Shown piece after piece: positions 17,524 through 30,561 of a stretch of 64,000 nucleotides of DNA. The stretch comes from Paracoccus sp. M683. GTDB taxonomy: Bacteria > Pseudomonadota > Alphaproteobacteria > Rhodobacterales > Rhodobacteraceae. The number at the start of each line of letters is the position of its first letter. Position 1 is the stretch's first letter. Made by a program: the position numbers and the translations under genes. The notes beneath the pieces are model-generated. The model was not told the DNA's origin, made no database searches, and worked only from the letters and a program-made list of their open reading frames with translations. The stretch covers positions 264,548 to 328,547 of the forward strand of contig NZ_VKDF01000002.1 in NCBI RefSeq assembly GCF_007096355.1, in the 5' to 3' direction.

Positions 17524-19001
17524 CTATTGCGGCGTCCCGTGCCGGGCCTCGTCCTCCAGCGCGTCGATCTGGGCGCGATGCTGTTGCAGTTGCAGATAGA
17601 CCTGCCAGTCGCGCTGCCGGCGGGCACGGGCGGCGGGGTCGGGCCGGGTGATCTGGGCGGGCAGGGCAAAGACATCGCGGGCGGCACGGATACCGCCCAT
17701 CTGCGGCGCCGCGGCAGCAATGGCGGTGCCACGCAAAACGGCATCCTCGGGCTGCCAGTGGATCTCGGCCCCGGTTGCATCGGCGTAAAGCTGACGCAGC
17801 AGCGGCGCGCGGGCCTGACCGCCGGCCATGGCCAGCCGGGGCGCTTCGGCCAGCCCCATATGCGCGATGACCTGCCGCGTGCCCAGGGCGATACCGACGG
17901 CCGCGCGCCAATACAGCGCGTCCAGTGCCGGCGGACTGCGATCCAGCGTCGCGCCATGGATCACCCCCCGCATCAGCGGGTCGGCAAAGGGCGTGCGGCT
18001 GCCCTTGATGTCGGGCAGCACATGGATGCCGGCGCCCGGTTCCTGCTGATCGGGGCGCAGCCGTGACAGGATCTGACCATGGCTTTGCTGTTCGGGATAG
18101 TGCTGGCGGATCCGTTCCAGCAGCGCGCCGGTGGCGGATTGGCCGCCTTCGCTGACGGCCTCGCCGGGCAGGATGGCATCGGGATAAGGGCCCCAGACAG
18201 CGGCGGTCGGCGGCACGCCAGCGGCCATGACGCAATTCGATGTTCCCGCGATCAGAACCGGCATGTCCGCTGCCGCCCCAAGCGCGCCGGCAAAGGCGTC
18301 GATCAGCCCCGTCGCGACCTGACAGCCGGTGGTCAGCCCCAGCTGGTCCGCGACATCTGCGCGGATCGGACCGATGGGCGCGCCGGGTGGCAGAACCGCG
18401 CCATCGCGCGGCATCGCCGCCAGCCCCAGCCCGGCCAGCAGGTCCAGCTGCCAGCCGCCCCGATCCGCGATGAATGGCCATTTCGCGGCCATCGCGCAAA
18501 GCGATCGCGCCGCCACCCCGGTCGCGGCAAAGGCCAGCTGATCGCCCAGATCATGCACCGCCCGCAACCCCGCCCAGATCTCTGGCCGGTGCCGGGCCAG
18601 CCAGATCAGCTTGGGCGTCTGCATTTCGGGCGAGACCTGCCCCCCGCCAATGTCGCAACAGCGTGGCCGGTGGCGGCCAGTTCCGCAGCCTCTGCCGTGG
18701 CGCGATGGTCGTGCCAGGCGATCACATCGGGGGCGAATCCCGGCGCGTCGACATAAAGCGAGCAGGTCGCGTCAAAAGCCAGCGCCGCAACATCGCCGGG
18801 CGCGGCGCCGGCCATGCTGCGGGCCTCGTGCAGGGCCTGGGCCACGGCCTGCCAGATCTCGGCGAAATCATAGCCGGCATGGCCGTCATCGGTCGTCAGC
18901 GTGGAAAACCCATGGCTTGCCCGTGCCAGCAACCGGCCGTCGGGACCAAAGATTGCGGCCCGCGCGCGGGCGCTGCCGACGTCAACGGCACTGATCAGCA
19001 A
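17524..19001 (-). pseudogene. FGGY-family carbohydrate kinase, frameshifted
   Basis: Two overlapping frames encode one FGGY sugar kinase. The N-terminal part (19001 down to 18606) has the DVGSARARAAIF phosphate loop and LAFDATCSLYVD, as in ribulokinase-like kinases. The C-terminal part (from about 18640 to 17524) has IAGTSNCVM and AGGQARAPLLRQL, the ATP-binding end. Restoring one G in the run of six G (plus-strand C6 at 18640-18645) joins them in frame: LAGGQVSPEMQTPKL, about 492 residues. FDATCS suggests a D-ribulose or xylulose-type ketose kinase. It lies in the polyol operon, after the HAD gene. A sequencing error, a phase-variable tract or a true mutation are all possible. Confidence 0.85.
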
Positions 19002-19012
19002 GACTGTCTCCC

Positions 19013-19672
19013 TCAGCCCATCCGGCTGAGAGTGTCGGGCAGATCGGCCGCATGTTCAACCAGCGCGTCGGGCTTCAGTGCGGCAAGCCTGTCGGCCAGG
19101 CGCGCCGGGCCGGCATGGCCACCGCCCAGAAAGCCGATCACCCGCATTCCCGCGGCCTGCGCGGCGCGGATGCCGGCGGGGCTGTCCTCGATCACCACGC
19201 AATCGGCGGGGCTGGCGCCAAGGCGGTCGGCCGCCAGCAGGAACAGATCAGGCGCGGGCTTGCCGTTCTGGACCATGCTTGCCGAATAGACATGTGGCGC
19301 GAAACGGTCCCACAGCCCGGTCAGCCCAAGCGAAAGGCGCAGCCGTTCCGGGCTGCTGGACGAGGCGACGGCACGCGGGCCGTCCAGCCGTGCCAGGGCT
19401 TCGGGCATGCCGGGTATCGCGGTCAGATCCTGGCGAAAGCGTTGCGCCAGCCGGTCGCGATAATCCGCCAGATCCGGGGTGATGTCGATGCCGAAGCGGT
19501 CGCGCAGATAGGCGATTTCATGGCTGGCCGAGGTGCCCAGGAACAGGTCATAGGCCTGCGTCTCGGTGATCGGCACCTGGCGCGCGTGGATCACGCGCAT
19601 CAATTCGGTCATCGACAGAACCTCGCTGTCGATCAATACGCCGTCGCAATCAAAGATCAGCGCCCGGCTCAC
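19013..19672 (-). CDS. HAD-superfamily sugar-phosphate phosphatase
   Basis: A 219-residue HAD subfamily I protein. Motif I is IFDCDGVLIDSE at the N-terminus (nucleophile Asp and acid Asp), motif II is VASSSSPER, and motif III/IV lie around GKPAPDLFLLAADRLG and CVVIEDSPAGIRAA. The frame is open to 19789, but a GTG at 19672 begins the conserved MSRALIFDCDG. It starts a few bases after the mtlK stop and ends just before the kinase start, so it belongs to the polyol operon. It resembles beta-phosphoglucomutase/GPP-type phosphatases; its sugar phosphate is not determined. Confidence 0.82.
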   Translation of the reverse strand: MSRALIFDCDGVLIDSEVLSMTELMRVIHARQVPITETQAYDLFLGTSASHEIAYLRDRFGIDITPDLADYRDRLAQRFRQDLTAIPGMPEALARLDGPRAVASSSSPERLRLSLGLTGLWDRFAPHVYSASMVQNGKPAPDLFLLAADRLGASPADCVVIEDSPAGIRAAQAAGMRVIGFLGGGHAGPARLADRLAALKPDALVEHAADLPDTLSRMG

Positions 19673-19679
19673 GCTTTGC

Positions 19680-21146
19680 CTAGCCCCCCAGATAGCGGCG
19701 CAAAGTGGCCGCGGTTCCGTCCCGCCACAAAGCGGCCAGCCAATCCGCAAAGGCTGACGCAAAACGCGGGTCGCGCCCCGTCGCGCCATAGATTTCGGCC
19801 ATGTTCAGCCATGCAGATGGGTCGTTCCTTGCCTGTTGAGCCGTTTCGGTCAGCCGATCCCAGTTGGGATCGTTAGGTTCGATTACCTTGCCCGAATCCG
19901 TCACCCCTGCGCAATAGCGGCACCACAGCGCCGATTCCAGCGCCAGCCCATCGACCGACTGCCCTGCCGCCAGGCGGTCTGCAATGGTCGGGATGATGAA
20001 CTTGGGCTGCCGGTTCGACCCGTCAAGGCACAGCCGCCGCACGGTATCGGCGATCTTGGGATTGGCGCAGCGTTCCTTGACCTTGGTGAAATAGGCCGTC
20101 AGGTCGGTGCCGGGCACGGGTGGCACGGCGGGAATGATCTCATCCGTCTCGACCTTTTCCAGAAAGGCCGCCACCAGATCGTTTTCCATCGCCTCATGCA
20201 CGAAATGGATGTCCATCAGCCCGGCGGGATAGGCGATGATCGCATGGCCGCCGTTCAGGATGCGGATTTTCATCATTTCCCAGGGGGTCACGTCGGCGAC
20301 GAACTCGACTCCGGCCAGTTCCAGCGGTGGACGGCCGGCGGGAAAATTGTCCTCCAGCACCCATTGGATGAAATCCTCGCAAAAGACCGGGGCTTCGTCG
20401 GCGATGCCGAAATCGTCGCGGACCATGGCACGCTCGCGGTCGCTGGTGGCGGGGGTGATGCGGTCGACCATGCCATTGGGAAAGGCGACATTGGCGGCAA
20501 TCCATTCGGCCAAGGCCGGATCGGACAGGCGGGCGGTTTCCACCACCGCCTCGCGCGTGACCGTGCCGTTATGTGGGATGTTGTCGCAGCACATGACCGT
20601 AAAGGCCTGGACCCCGGCCGCGCGCCGGGCGCGAAGGCCGGCGACCAGCAGACCGAACACGGTCCTGGGTGTGTCCGGGTTCTGGCCATCGGCGGCGATG
20701 GCGGGATGTGTCGGGTCGAAATGCCCGGTCGCGGCGTCGATGAAATAGCCGCCCTCGGTGATGGTCAGGCTGGCGATGCGGATCGCCGGATCGGCCAGAC
20801 GCGCAATGACCCGGTCGCTGTCGCCGGGCGCCAGATAGTCGATCATCGGGCCGATCACCCGCGCATCGGACGCGGCGGCGGATTGTTCCACCACCGTATA
20901 CAGATGATCCTGCCCGGCCAGCGTATCGCGCATCCGCTGGTCGCCCGGCATGACGCCAGCGCCGATGATGGCGAAATCCAGCCCCTGCCCGGCATTCATC
21001 AGCCGGTCCAGATAGACGGCCTGATGCGCACGGTGAAAATTGCCGACGCCGAAATGAACCATGCCGGCGGTCAGCGCCGCGCGGTCATAGGCCGGGACGG
21101 GGTGGCTGATCGCGGTCAGGGTCTGCTGGGAAAGTTTCTGTGCCAT
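19680..21146 (-). CDS. mtlK: Mannitol 2-dehydrogenase (polyol long-chain dehydrogenase)
   Basis: A 488-residue long-chain polyol dehydrogenase that oxidises D-mannitol (and often D-arabitol) with NAD+. The N-terminal Rossmann part has HFGVGNFHRAHQAVY and AIIGAGVMPGD; the catalytic lysine segment MMKIRILNGGHAIIAY is near residue 300. Two start codons are close together; the ATG at 21146 has AAGGTGA at good spacing and is chosen over 21152. It lies between smoS and the HAD gene, as in the R. sphaeroides polyol operon. The products, fructose and xylulose, need a kinase such as the downstream FGGY gene. Confidence 0.92.
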   Translation of the reverse strand: MAQKLSQQTLTAISHPVPAYDRAALTAGMVHFGVGNFHRAHQAVYLDRLMNAGQGLDFAIIGAGVMPGDQRMRDTLAGQDHLYTVVEQSAAASDARVIGPMIDYLAPGDSDRVIARLADPAIRIASLTITEGGYFIDAATGHFDPTHPAIAADGQNPDTPRTVFGLLVAGLRARRAAGVQAFTVMCCDNIPHNGTVTREAVVETARLSDPALAEWIAANVAFPNGMVDRITPATSDRERAMVRDDFGIADEAPVFCEDFIQWVLEDNFPAGRPPLELAGVEFVADVTPWEMMKIRILNGGHAIIAYPAGLMDIHFVHEAMENDLVAAFLEKVETDEIIPAVPPVPGTDLTAYFTKVKERCANPKIADTVRRLCLDGSNRQPKFIIPTIADRLAAGQSVDGLALESALWCRYCAGVTDSGKVIEPNDPNWDRLTETAQQARNDPSAWLNMAEIYGATGRDPRFASAFADWLAALWRDGTAATLRRYLGG

Positions 21147-21168
21147 CTTCATTCACCTTTTGCAGGGA

Positions 21169-21935
21169 TCAGCTCATCCACTGGCCGCCATCGACGTTGT
21201 AGCATTGCGAGACGATGTAATTGGCCTGATCCGAGGCCAGAAACACCGCCATGCCGGTCAGATCATCCGGGGTGGCAAAGCGGCCCGCCGGCACGCCGGC
21301 CTCGACCTCGGCCTTTTTCTGGCCGGGCGCCTTGCCTTCCAGTTTCGCGAACATCTCGTCCACATGCTTCCAATGCGCGCCATCGACCACACCCGGCGCG
21401 ATGGCGTTGACGTTGATGCCGTGCCGGATCAGGTTCAGCCCCGCCGATTGGGTCATGCTGATGACGGCGGCCTTGGTCGAGCAATAGACCAGCACCAGAG
21501 GCTCGCCCCGCCGCCCAGCCTGGCTGGCCATGTTGATGATCTTGCCGCCATGGCCCTGCTGGATCATCCGGCGCGCCGCCGCCTGCATGGTGAACAGGGT
21601 GCCCGCCACGTTCACCGCATAAAGCCGGTCAAAGCTGGCGCGGGTGATGTCGACCGTTTCGGCCGCGTCGAACAGCGCAGCATTGTTGATCAGGATGTCC
21701 AGCTTGCCGGTTTGCGCGACCACTGCCGCAATGGCGGCGTCGATGCTGTCCTGCCGGCTGACGTCCAGCTGCACGGCATAGGCGGCTTCGCCGATCTCGG
21801 CGGCGGTTGCTTCTGCGGCGGCAAGATTGATATCGGCGATGGCCACCTGCGCCCCCTCGCGGGCATAGGCCTCGGCAAAGCCGCGACCGATCCCCTGTGC
21901 GGCGCCGGTGATCAGCGCCGATTTGCCCGGCAACC

Positions 21936-21939
<4 letters not shown>
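21169..21939 (-). CDS. smoS: Sorbitol dehydrogenase SmoS (SDR family)
   Basis: A 256-residue short-chain dehydrogenase, strongly like SmoS of Rhodobacter sphaeroides, which converts D-sorbitol to fructose and galactitol to tagatose with NAD+. The cofactor motif is TGAAQGIG near residue 12, NNAALFD follows, and the catalytic [10 protein letters not shown] is near residue 153. [22 protein letters not shown] and the end NVDGGQWMS are characteristic. It starts with GTG at 21939, overlapping the smoK stop, so translation is coupled. Confidence 0.93.
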
Positions 21940-22934
<995 letters not shown>

Positions 22935-22948
22935 CTGAGGTTTCTCCC

Positions 22949-23773
22949 TTACTTCACGGCGCCAAAGGTCAGGCCGCGGACAAGTTGTTTCTGGCTGAAC
23001 CAGCCCATGATCAGGATCGGCGCGATGGCCAGGGTGGATGCGGCGCTGAGCTTGGCCCAGAACAGGCCCTGCGGGCTGCTGAAGGACGCAATGAAGGCCG
23101 ACAGGGGTGCTGCATTGGTGGTGGTCAGCTGGATGGTCCAGAAGGCCTCGTTCCAGGCCAGGATGATGTTCAGAAGCAGGGTCGAGGCGATGCCGGGCAC
23201 CGCCATCGGCGCCAGCACATGCACGATTTCCTGACCCAGGGTGGCACCGTCCATCCGCGCGGCCTCCAGGATCTCGCCCGGAATTTCGCGGAAATAGGTA
23301 TACAGCATCCAGACCACGATCGGCAGGTTCATCAGCATCAGCACGATGACCAGCCCGGTGCGGGTGTCCAGCATGCCGGTGCGCAGGAAGATCAGGTAGA
23401 TCGGCACCAGCACCGCGACGGCGGGCATCATCTTCGTGGACAGCATCCACATCAGGATGTCTTTCGTCCGCTTGGTCGGCGAAAACGCCATCGCCCAGGC
23501 CGCCGGAATGGCCACGATCAGCGCCAGCACGGTAGACCCGACGGCGATGACCACCGAGTTCATGAAGGGCCGGAAGTAGTTATATTGCGACTGCACCTCG
23601 CGATAGCTGTCCAGCGTGAAGCTGGGGATCAGGTCAAAGCCGGCGATGGCTTCCTGTTCCGTCTTGAAGCTGGTGATGATCGCGTAAAGGATCGGGAAGA
23701 AGATCAAGAGGGCCACGAACCATGCGGCTATGGTCCAGCCGATCCGGGTATTGCGGGAAACTGCGCGTGCCAT
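22949..23773 (-). CDS. smoG: Polyol ABC transporter permease SmoG
   Basis: A 274-residue MalG-type permease with six predicted membrane helices and the EAA motif [23 protein letters not shown] near residues 170-195. It matches the SmoG/MtlG family. It overlaps no neighbour but is 10 bp after smoF and 14 bp before smoK. With SmoF it forms the membrane channel for sorbitol and mannitol. Confidence 0.92.
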   Translation of the reverse strand: MARAVSRNTRIGWTIAAWFVALLIFFPILYAIITSFKTEQEAIAGFDLIPSFTLDSYREVQSQYNYFRPFMNSVVIAVGSTVLALIVAIPAAWAMAFSPTKRTKDILMWMLSTKMMPAVAVLVPIYLIFLRTGMLDTRTGLVIVLMLMNLPIVVWMLYTYFREIPGEILEAARMDGATLGQEIVHVLAPMAVPGIASTLLLNIILAWNEAFWTIQLTTTNAAPLSAFIASFSSPQGLFWAKLSAASTLAIAPILIMGWFSQKQLVRGLTFGAVK

Positions 23774-23783
23774 GATGCTCTCC

Positions 23784-24653
23784 TCAGTCCAGGTTCTTGC
23801 CGACGGCGCGCATCAGGAAGATGGCGACGATATTGGCCAGCACGACGGCGATGATGCCCCCTGCCGCAGCCCCGCCGATGTCAAAGTTCAGGCGTGCGGC
23901 GCGGTAGATCAGGAAGGTCAGGTTGGTCGAGGCATTGCCCGGCCCGCCATTGGTGGTCACAAGGATTTCCGCATAGACGCCCAGCAGAAAGATCGTCTGG
24001 ATCAGGATCACCACGGTGATCGCGCGGGCCATATGCGGCAGGGTCAGGTGGATGAAGCGTTGCACCGCGGGGGCGCCGTCCATTTCGGCGGCCTCCATCT
24101 GTTCGCCATCCAGCGATTGCAGGGCGGTCAGCAGGATCAGCGTGGCGAAGGGCAGCCATTGCCAGGCCACGATCAGGATGATCGAGAACAGTGGATATTG
24201 CGCGAACCAGTCGACCGGCTGCATGCCAAGGAACTTGGCCAGATCGGCAAAGACGCCATAGCTGGGATGCATGATCATGTTCTTCCAGATCAGCGCGGCC
24301 ACGGGCGGCATGACGAAGAAGGGGCTGATGACCAGAATCCGCACGATGCCTTGGCCAAAGATCGGCTTGTCGATCAGCATGGCAATTCCGATACCGCCGA
24401 TGACGGTGATCGACAGCACACCCAGCACCAGCACCAGCGTATTCCAGATCGACGCCCAGAAGGCCGGATCGGTGTAGAAATACTGGTAATTGAAGAATCT
24501 GGCCCAGCTTGTGTTGGCGGGGTTCAGCAGATTGTAATTCAGGAACGAATAGTAAAGCGTCATCGCCAGCGGCACGATCATCCAGATCAACAGCAGGATG
24601 ATCGCGGGTGCGCGCATCAGGCGGGCAAGGCTTTGGGTCTGGCGGGTGGCCAT
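23784..24653 (-). CDS. smoF: Polyol ABC transporter permease SmoF
   Basis: A 289-residue MalF-type permease with six predicted membrane helices; its EAA loop is MEAAEMDGAPAVQRFIHLTLPHM near residue 180-205. It follows the binding-protein gene smoE after a 99-bp gap that holds a strong hairpin, and precedes smoG. Family and order match the R. sphaeroides smo operon. Confidence 0.92.
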   Translation of the reverse strand: MATRQTQSLARLMRAPAIILLLIWMIVPLAMTLYYSFLNYNLLNPANTSWARFFNYQYFYTDPAFWASIWNTLVLVLGVLSITVIGGIGIAMLIDKPIFGQGIVRILVISPFFVMPPVAALIWKNMIMHPSYGVFADLAKFLGMQPVDWFAQYPLFSIILIVAWQWLPFATLILLTALQSLDGEQMEAAEMDGAPAVQRFIHLTLPHMARAITVVILIQTIFLLGVYAEILVTTNGGPGNASTNLTFLIYRAARLNFDIGGAAAGGIIAVVLANIVAIFLMRAVGKNLD

Positions 24654-24706
24654 GGCATTACTCCTCCGGCGGCGAAAGGCGGTGCCTCGCGCGGTCTCTG
24701 GGTGCG

Positions 24707-24730
24707 CCGCCCGGCAATCGGGCCGGGCGG
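24707..24730 (-). other. Intercistronic hairpin between smoE and smoF
   Basis: A perfect 9-bp stem CCGCCCGGC/GCCGGGCGG with a 6-base loop lies in the 99-bp gap after smoE. No T-run follows in the direction of transcription, so it probably stabilises smoE mRNA or partly attenuates, giving more binding protein than permease. Confidence 0.6.
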
Positions 24731-24752
24731 TGCGTCGGCAGGGAGGTCCGGA

Positions 24753-26069
24753 TTACTTGATATAGCCCGCGCGGGTCATTTCGCGGGTGGTGTTGGCCTG
24801 CGCGCCGGCCAGCGCATCGGCCGCCGACATCTGACCGGCAAGAGCGGCCGAGAATTGCTGGCCTACGGCGGTGCCGATGCCCTGGAATTCCGGGATCGCG
24901 ACGAATTGGCCGCCGGTATAGGGAATGTCCTGAACCGAGGATTTCTGCGTATTGGCCCCGTTGATCGCGGTCAGCGTCATCGCGGCAAAGGGCGCTTCGG
25001 CCTGATAGTCGGTATTTTCATACAGCGAGGTCCGCGTGCCCGGAGGCGCCGCGCGCCAGCCCTGCGCCTCGGCCACCTGGGCGGTGTATTCCTTGCTGGT
25101 TGCCCAGGCGACGAATTTCTTCGCTGCATCCGGCGCGTCCGAGCTGGAAGGGATCGCCAGCGACCATGCCCACAGCCAGTTGCCGTGGTTGTCGACGCCT
25201 TCCTTGTTGGGGAACTGGGCAAATCCCACCTTGTCGGCCACGGTCGAATTGGCGGGGTCTGTCACGAAACTGGCCGCGACGGTGGCGTCGATCCACATGC
25301 CGCACTTGCCCTGCTGGAACAGCGAAAGGTTTTCGTTGAACCCGTTTGAGGACGCGCCCGGAGGGCCAAAATTCGTCATCAGCGCCAGATAGTCGGTCAG
25401 CGCCTCGTTCCATTCGGCGCTGTCGAACTGGGGTTTCCAATCCATGTCGAACCAGCGCGCGCCATAGCTGTTGGCCATGGCGGTCAGGAAGGCCATGTTT
25501 TCACCCCAGCCCGGCTTGCCGCGCAGGCAGATGCCGTACTGTTCCTTGCTTTTGTCGGTCATCGCCTCGGCGGCGGCCTTGATGTCGGTCCAGGTCGGGC
25601 TTTCGGGGATGGTGACGCCGGCGGCCTCGGCCAGATCGGTGCGATACATCACCATCGCGGATTCGCCATAGAAGGGCGCAGCATAAAGCGAGCCGTCGAC
25701 CGACAGCGCGGCGCTGACGGCAGGCAGCAGGTCGGCCGCGTCATATTCGGCCGGCATGTCTGTCAGGGGCAGCAGCCAGTTCTGCTTGGCCCAGATCGGC
25801 ACTTCATAGGTGCCGATGGTCAGCACGTCATATTGGCCGCCCTGCGTGGCGATGTCGGTCGTCACACGCTCGCGCAGGATGTTTTCCTCTAGCGAGACCC
25901 AGTCCAGCGTGATGTCCGGGTTCGCCTCGGTGAAGGGCGCGGTCATCTGTTGCATGCGGATCATGTCGCCATTGTTCACCGTGGCGATGGTCAGCGTCTG
26001 GGCATGGGCCGCGAATCCAACAACCGTCAGGGCAGTCGCACCAAGCAGGGCGCGTTTTGCAAAGTTCAT
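24753..26069 (-). CDS. smoE: Polyol ABC transporter substrate-binding protein SmoE
   Basis: A 438-residue periplasmic binding protein. The Sec signal peptide MNFAKRALLGATALTVVG ends at AAHA-QT. The mature start TLTIATVNNGDMIRMQQMT is characteristic of SmoE/MtlE sorbitol-mannitol binding proteins, and WAWSLAIPSSSDAPDAAKKFVAWA is a typical C-lobe segment. It is the first gene of the operon, behind the operator-like direct repeats at 26084-26111, and is followed by a stabilising hairpin. Confidence 0.93.
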   Translation of the reverse strand: MNFAKRALLGATALTVVGFAAHAQTLTIATVNNGDMIRMQQMTAPFTEANPDITLDWVSLEENILRERVTTDIATQGGQYDVLTIGTYEVPIWAKQNWLLPLTDMPAEYDAADLLPAVSAALSVDGSLYAAPFYGESAMVMYRTDLAEAAGVTIPESPTWTDIKAAAEAMTDKSKEQYGICLRGKPGWGENMAFLTAMANSYGARWFDMDWKPQFDSAEWNEALTDYLALMTNFGPPGASSNGFNENLSLFQQGKCGMWIDATVAASFVTDPANSTVADKVGFAQFPNKEGVDNHGNWLWAWSLAIPSSSDAPDAAKKFVAWATSKEYTAQVAEAQGWRAAPPGTRTSLYENTDYQAEAPFAAMTLTAINGANTQKSSVQDIPYTGGQFVAIPEFQGIGTAVGQQFSAALAGQMSAADALAGAQANTTREMTRAGYIK

Positions 26070-26083
26070 TTTTTCCTCCCGTT

Positions 26084-26136
26084 GGCAAATGCCATCTCCA
26101 TGGGCAAATGCTCATACATGGCCATGCAAAAGTCAA
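26084..26136 (-). promoter_or_regulatory. smoE upstream region with GGCAAATGC direct repeats
   Basis: The 9-mer GGCAAATGC (plus strand) occurs at 26084-26092 and 26103-26111, a 19-bp period (about two helical turns) that would place two bound proteins on one face. A minus-strand TTGACT (26131-26136) may be the -35 element; no good -10 is seen at 17 bp. The adjacent SorC-type regulator is the natural candidate to bind here. Confidence 0.45.
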
Positions 26137-26165
26137 TGGAAATCCTTGACGCTGGGTAAGCGTGA

Positions 26166-27095
26166 CTATTTCAGAAGAAATTCAGCGGTTTCGGTATCGG
26201 TGATCAGACCGTTCAACAGCCCGCCCTTCAGCGCGGCCCGGATCGCCTGATGCTTGGCCTCGCCCCTTGCGGCGGCGATCACCAGCGTTGATTCGCGCGA
26301 TGGAATGGGGGCCGAGGCCACCCGGTCGGTCAGCTGATTGCGCAAAAGCCGGCCATCGGCGTCAAAGGCCCAGCCCGTAATCTCGCCCACGGCACCGGCC
26401 TGACGCAGGGTGCGAATTTCGTCTTCGGTCACGAAACCGTCCAGCACCAGCGGCGCATCATCGCCGACTGGCCCGATGCCCACAAAGGCCACGGCGGCCT
26501 GCTGGGTCATCTCGATCACGCGGGCGATGCCGGGTTGGGCGGCCAGCGCCTGCCGTTCCTCGACGCTGCTGGCCACCACTGGCATCAACAGCGGATAGCT
26601 GCGCGCGGTAACACGTTCCGACAGTGAAAACAGCACGTTGTAAAAGGCGGTCGAGCCATCTGTGGCAATGTTTCCGGTCAGCGAGACGATGCGATGCTGA
26701 TCGCAATCCAGCCGCGACATCTGTTCGACCCCGGCCCGCAGCGTCCGGCCGGTGCCAAAGGCTGCGATCAGCGGGCCATCGCGGCGCAGCCAGCTTTCGA
26801 TACTGTCGGCCAGCGCATTGGCCATGCCCGCGCCGCGCGCGTCCGACGGCACCACCTCGCACCAGGTCAGCCCGACATGGCGGCGCAACCGGGCGGCAAG
26901 ATCAAGGCAATCGGCAAAGGGGTGGTCGATGCGGACCTTGACCAGACCCATGGCCTGCGCTTGCGCCACCATCCGCTGTGCGGTCTGGCGCGACACGCCC
27001 ATCTGGGCGGCGATCTCGTCCTGGGTCAGGCCAGCGACGAAGGACAGCCAGGCTGCGCGGGCGATCTGATCCAGCTTACGGCCCTCGACGGTCAT
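26166..27095 (-). CDS. SorC/DeoR-family sugar-binding transcriptional regulator
   Basis: A 309-residue regulator: an N-terminal helix-turn-helix at about residues 22-46 (LTQDEIAAQMGVSRQTAQRM) is followed by a large sugar-phosphate-binding domain of the SorC type (GTGRTLRAGVEQM, the GIGPVGDDAPLVL loop). It sits 97 bp upstream of smoE on the same strand, so it is the likely regulator of polyol uptake and catabolism. AAGGAG lies before the ATG. Whether it activates or represses cannot be told from sequence. Confidence 0.9.
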   Translation of the reverse strand: MTVEGRKLDQIARAAWLSFVAGLTQDEIAAQMGVSRQTAQRMVAQAQAMGLVKVRIDHPFADCLDLAARLRRHVGLTWCEVVPSDARGAGMANALADSIESWLRRDGPLIAAFGTGRTLRAGVEQMSRLDCDQHRIVSLTGNIATDGSTAFYNVLFSLSERVTARSYPLLMPVVASSVEERQALAAQPGIARVIEMTQQAAVAFVGIGPVGDDAPLVLDGFVTEDEIRTLRQAGAVGEITGWAFDADGRLLRNQLTDRVASAPIPSRESTLVIAAARGEAKHQAIRAALKGGLLNGLITDTETAEFLLK

Positions 27096-27192
27096 GCCCG
27101 ACAGACTCCTTACGCAATCAACGCGGATCGGCTTAGCAGAGAATGCCCCCGGCGCCTATGCGGTTTGCACGGCCATCCGCCATGATCGCATG

Positions 27193-27227
27193 AAAAACCC
27201 GCGCCATCCGACGAGGACGGCGCGGGT
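27193..27227 (-). terminator. Rho-independent terminator after katG
   Basis: On the minus strand a 13-bp stem ACCCGCGCCGTCC/GGATGGCGCGGGT with one mismatch and a 5-base loop is followed by TTTTTC. It lies 17 bp after the katG stop. Confidence 0.85.
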
Positions 27228-27243
27228 CGGTGATGTCAGGCGA

Positions 27244-29597
<2,354 letters not shown>

Positions 29598-30503
29598 ATG
29601 AATCGCCTGACCCTTCGCCACCTTCGCTATTTCGAGGCGCTTGCCCGTTGGGGCCATTTCGGCCGCGCGGCGGACAGCCTTGCGATCTCGCAGCCGGCGC
29701 TGTCGGTCCAGATGAAAGAGCTGGAGGATATTCTGGGCGCGCCGCTGATCGAACGCGGCGCGCGGCAGATCAGCCTGACCAGCCTGGGCGAGGCTTTTGC
29801 CGTACGCAGCCGGTCGGTGTTGCAATCGGTCGATGAACTGGCCGAACTTGCCCGCGCCGCCGATGGTCCCCTGACGGGGCGGTTGCGATTGGGGGTGATT
29901 CCGACCATCGCGCCCTATTTGCTGCCCGCCGTCATTCAGGCGCTGTCGGCCAGCCACCCACAGCTGGAGCTGCACCCGCGCGAGGCGGTGACGCGCAAGC
30001 TAATCGGGGATCTGGTCGAAGGGCGGCTGGACACGGCGATTGTCGCGTTACCGATTTCGGAACCGGCCCTGCATGAAGAACCGCTGTTTCACGAGGATTT
30101 CGTGCTGGTCCGCCCCGCCGCCGATGCCGGCAAGCCGGTTCCACGCCCCGAGATCCTGTCGGAAATGCGCCTGCTGCTGCTGGAAGAGGGGCATTGCTTC
30201 CGCGATCAGGCTTTGGCGTTTTGCAGCCGGTCCTCGGCCATGCCCCGCGATCTGATGGAGGGCAGCTCGCTGTCGACGCTGGTGCAGATGGTGGGTGCGG
30301 GGATCGGTGTGACGCTGATCCCGGAAATGGCCTTGCCGCTGGAAACCGGGAATGCGCCGGTCTGCACAGCGCAACTGCCGCAGCCCCGTCCGTCGCGCAG
30401 CGTGGGCATGGTCTGGCGCAAGACCTCGCCGCTTTCGGGCCAGATGCGGCAATTGGCGGGGCTGGTGCGTCAGGTCGGGCGCCGGCCGGAACGCGCCGCC
30501 TGA
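29598..30503 (+). CDS. oxyR: Hydrogen peroxide-sensing LysR regulator OxyR
   Basis: A 301-residue LysR-type regulator. The winged helix-turn-helix covers residues about 3-62 (FGRAADSLAISQPALSVQM). Redox cysteines are Cys200 and Cys209 in GHCFRDQALAFC, spaced exactly as Cys199/Cys208 in E. coli OxyR, so peroxide sensing by disulfide formation is expected. The ATG at 29598 has GCAGG before it; an upstream TTG adds three residues. Divergent from katG, which it probably activates. Confidence 0.95.
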   Translation: MNRLTLRHLRYFEALARWGHFGRAADSLAISQPALSVQMKELEDILGAPLIERGARQISLTSLGEAFAVRSRSVLQSVDELAELARAADGPLTGRLRLGVIPTIAPYLLPAVIQALSASHPQLELHPREAVTRKLIGDLVEGRLDTAIVALPISEPALHEEPLFHEDFVLVRPAADAGKPVPRPEILSEMRLLLLEEGHCFRDQALAFCSRSSAMPRDLMEGSSLSTLVQMVGAGIGVTLIPEMALPLETGNAPVCTAQLPQPRPSRSVGMVWRKTSPLSGQMRQLAGLVRQVGRRPERAA

Positions 30504-30561
30504 CGGGAACGCGGGGCGCATGCGGGTCAAAGCCCCTTGCGCCGCATTCCGCCGCCTTGCC

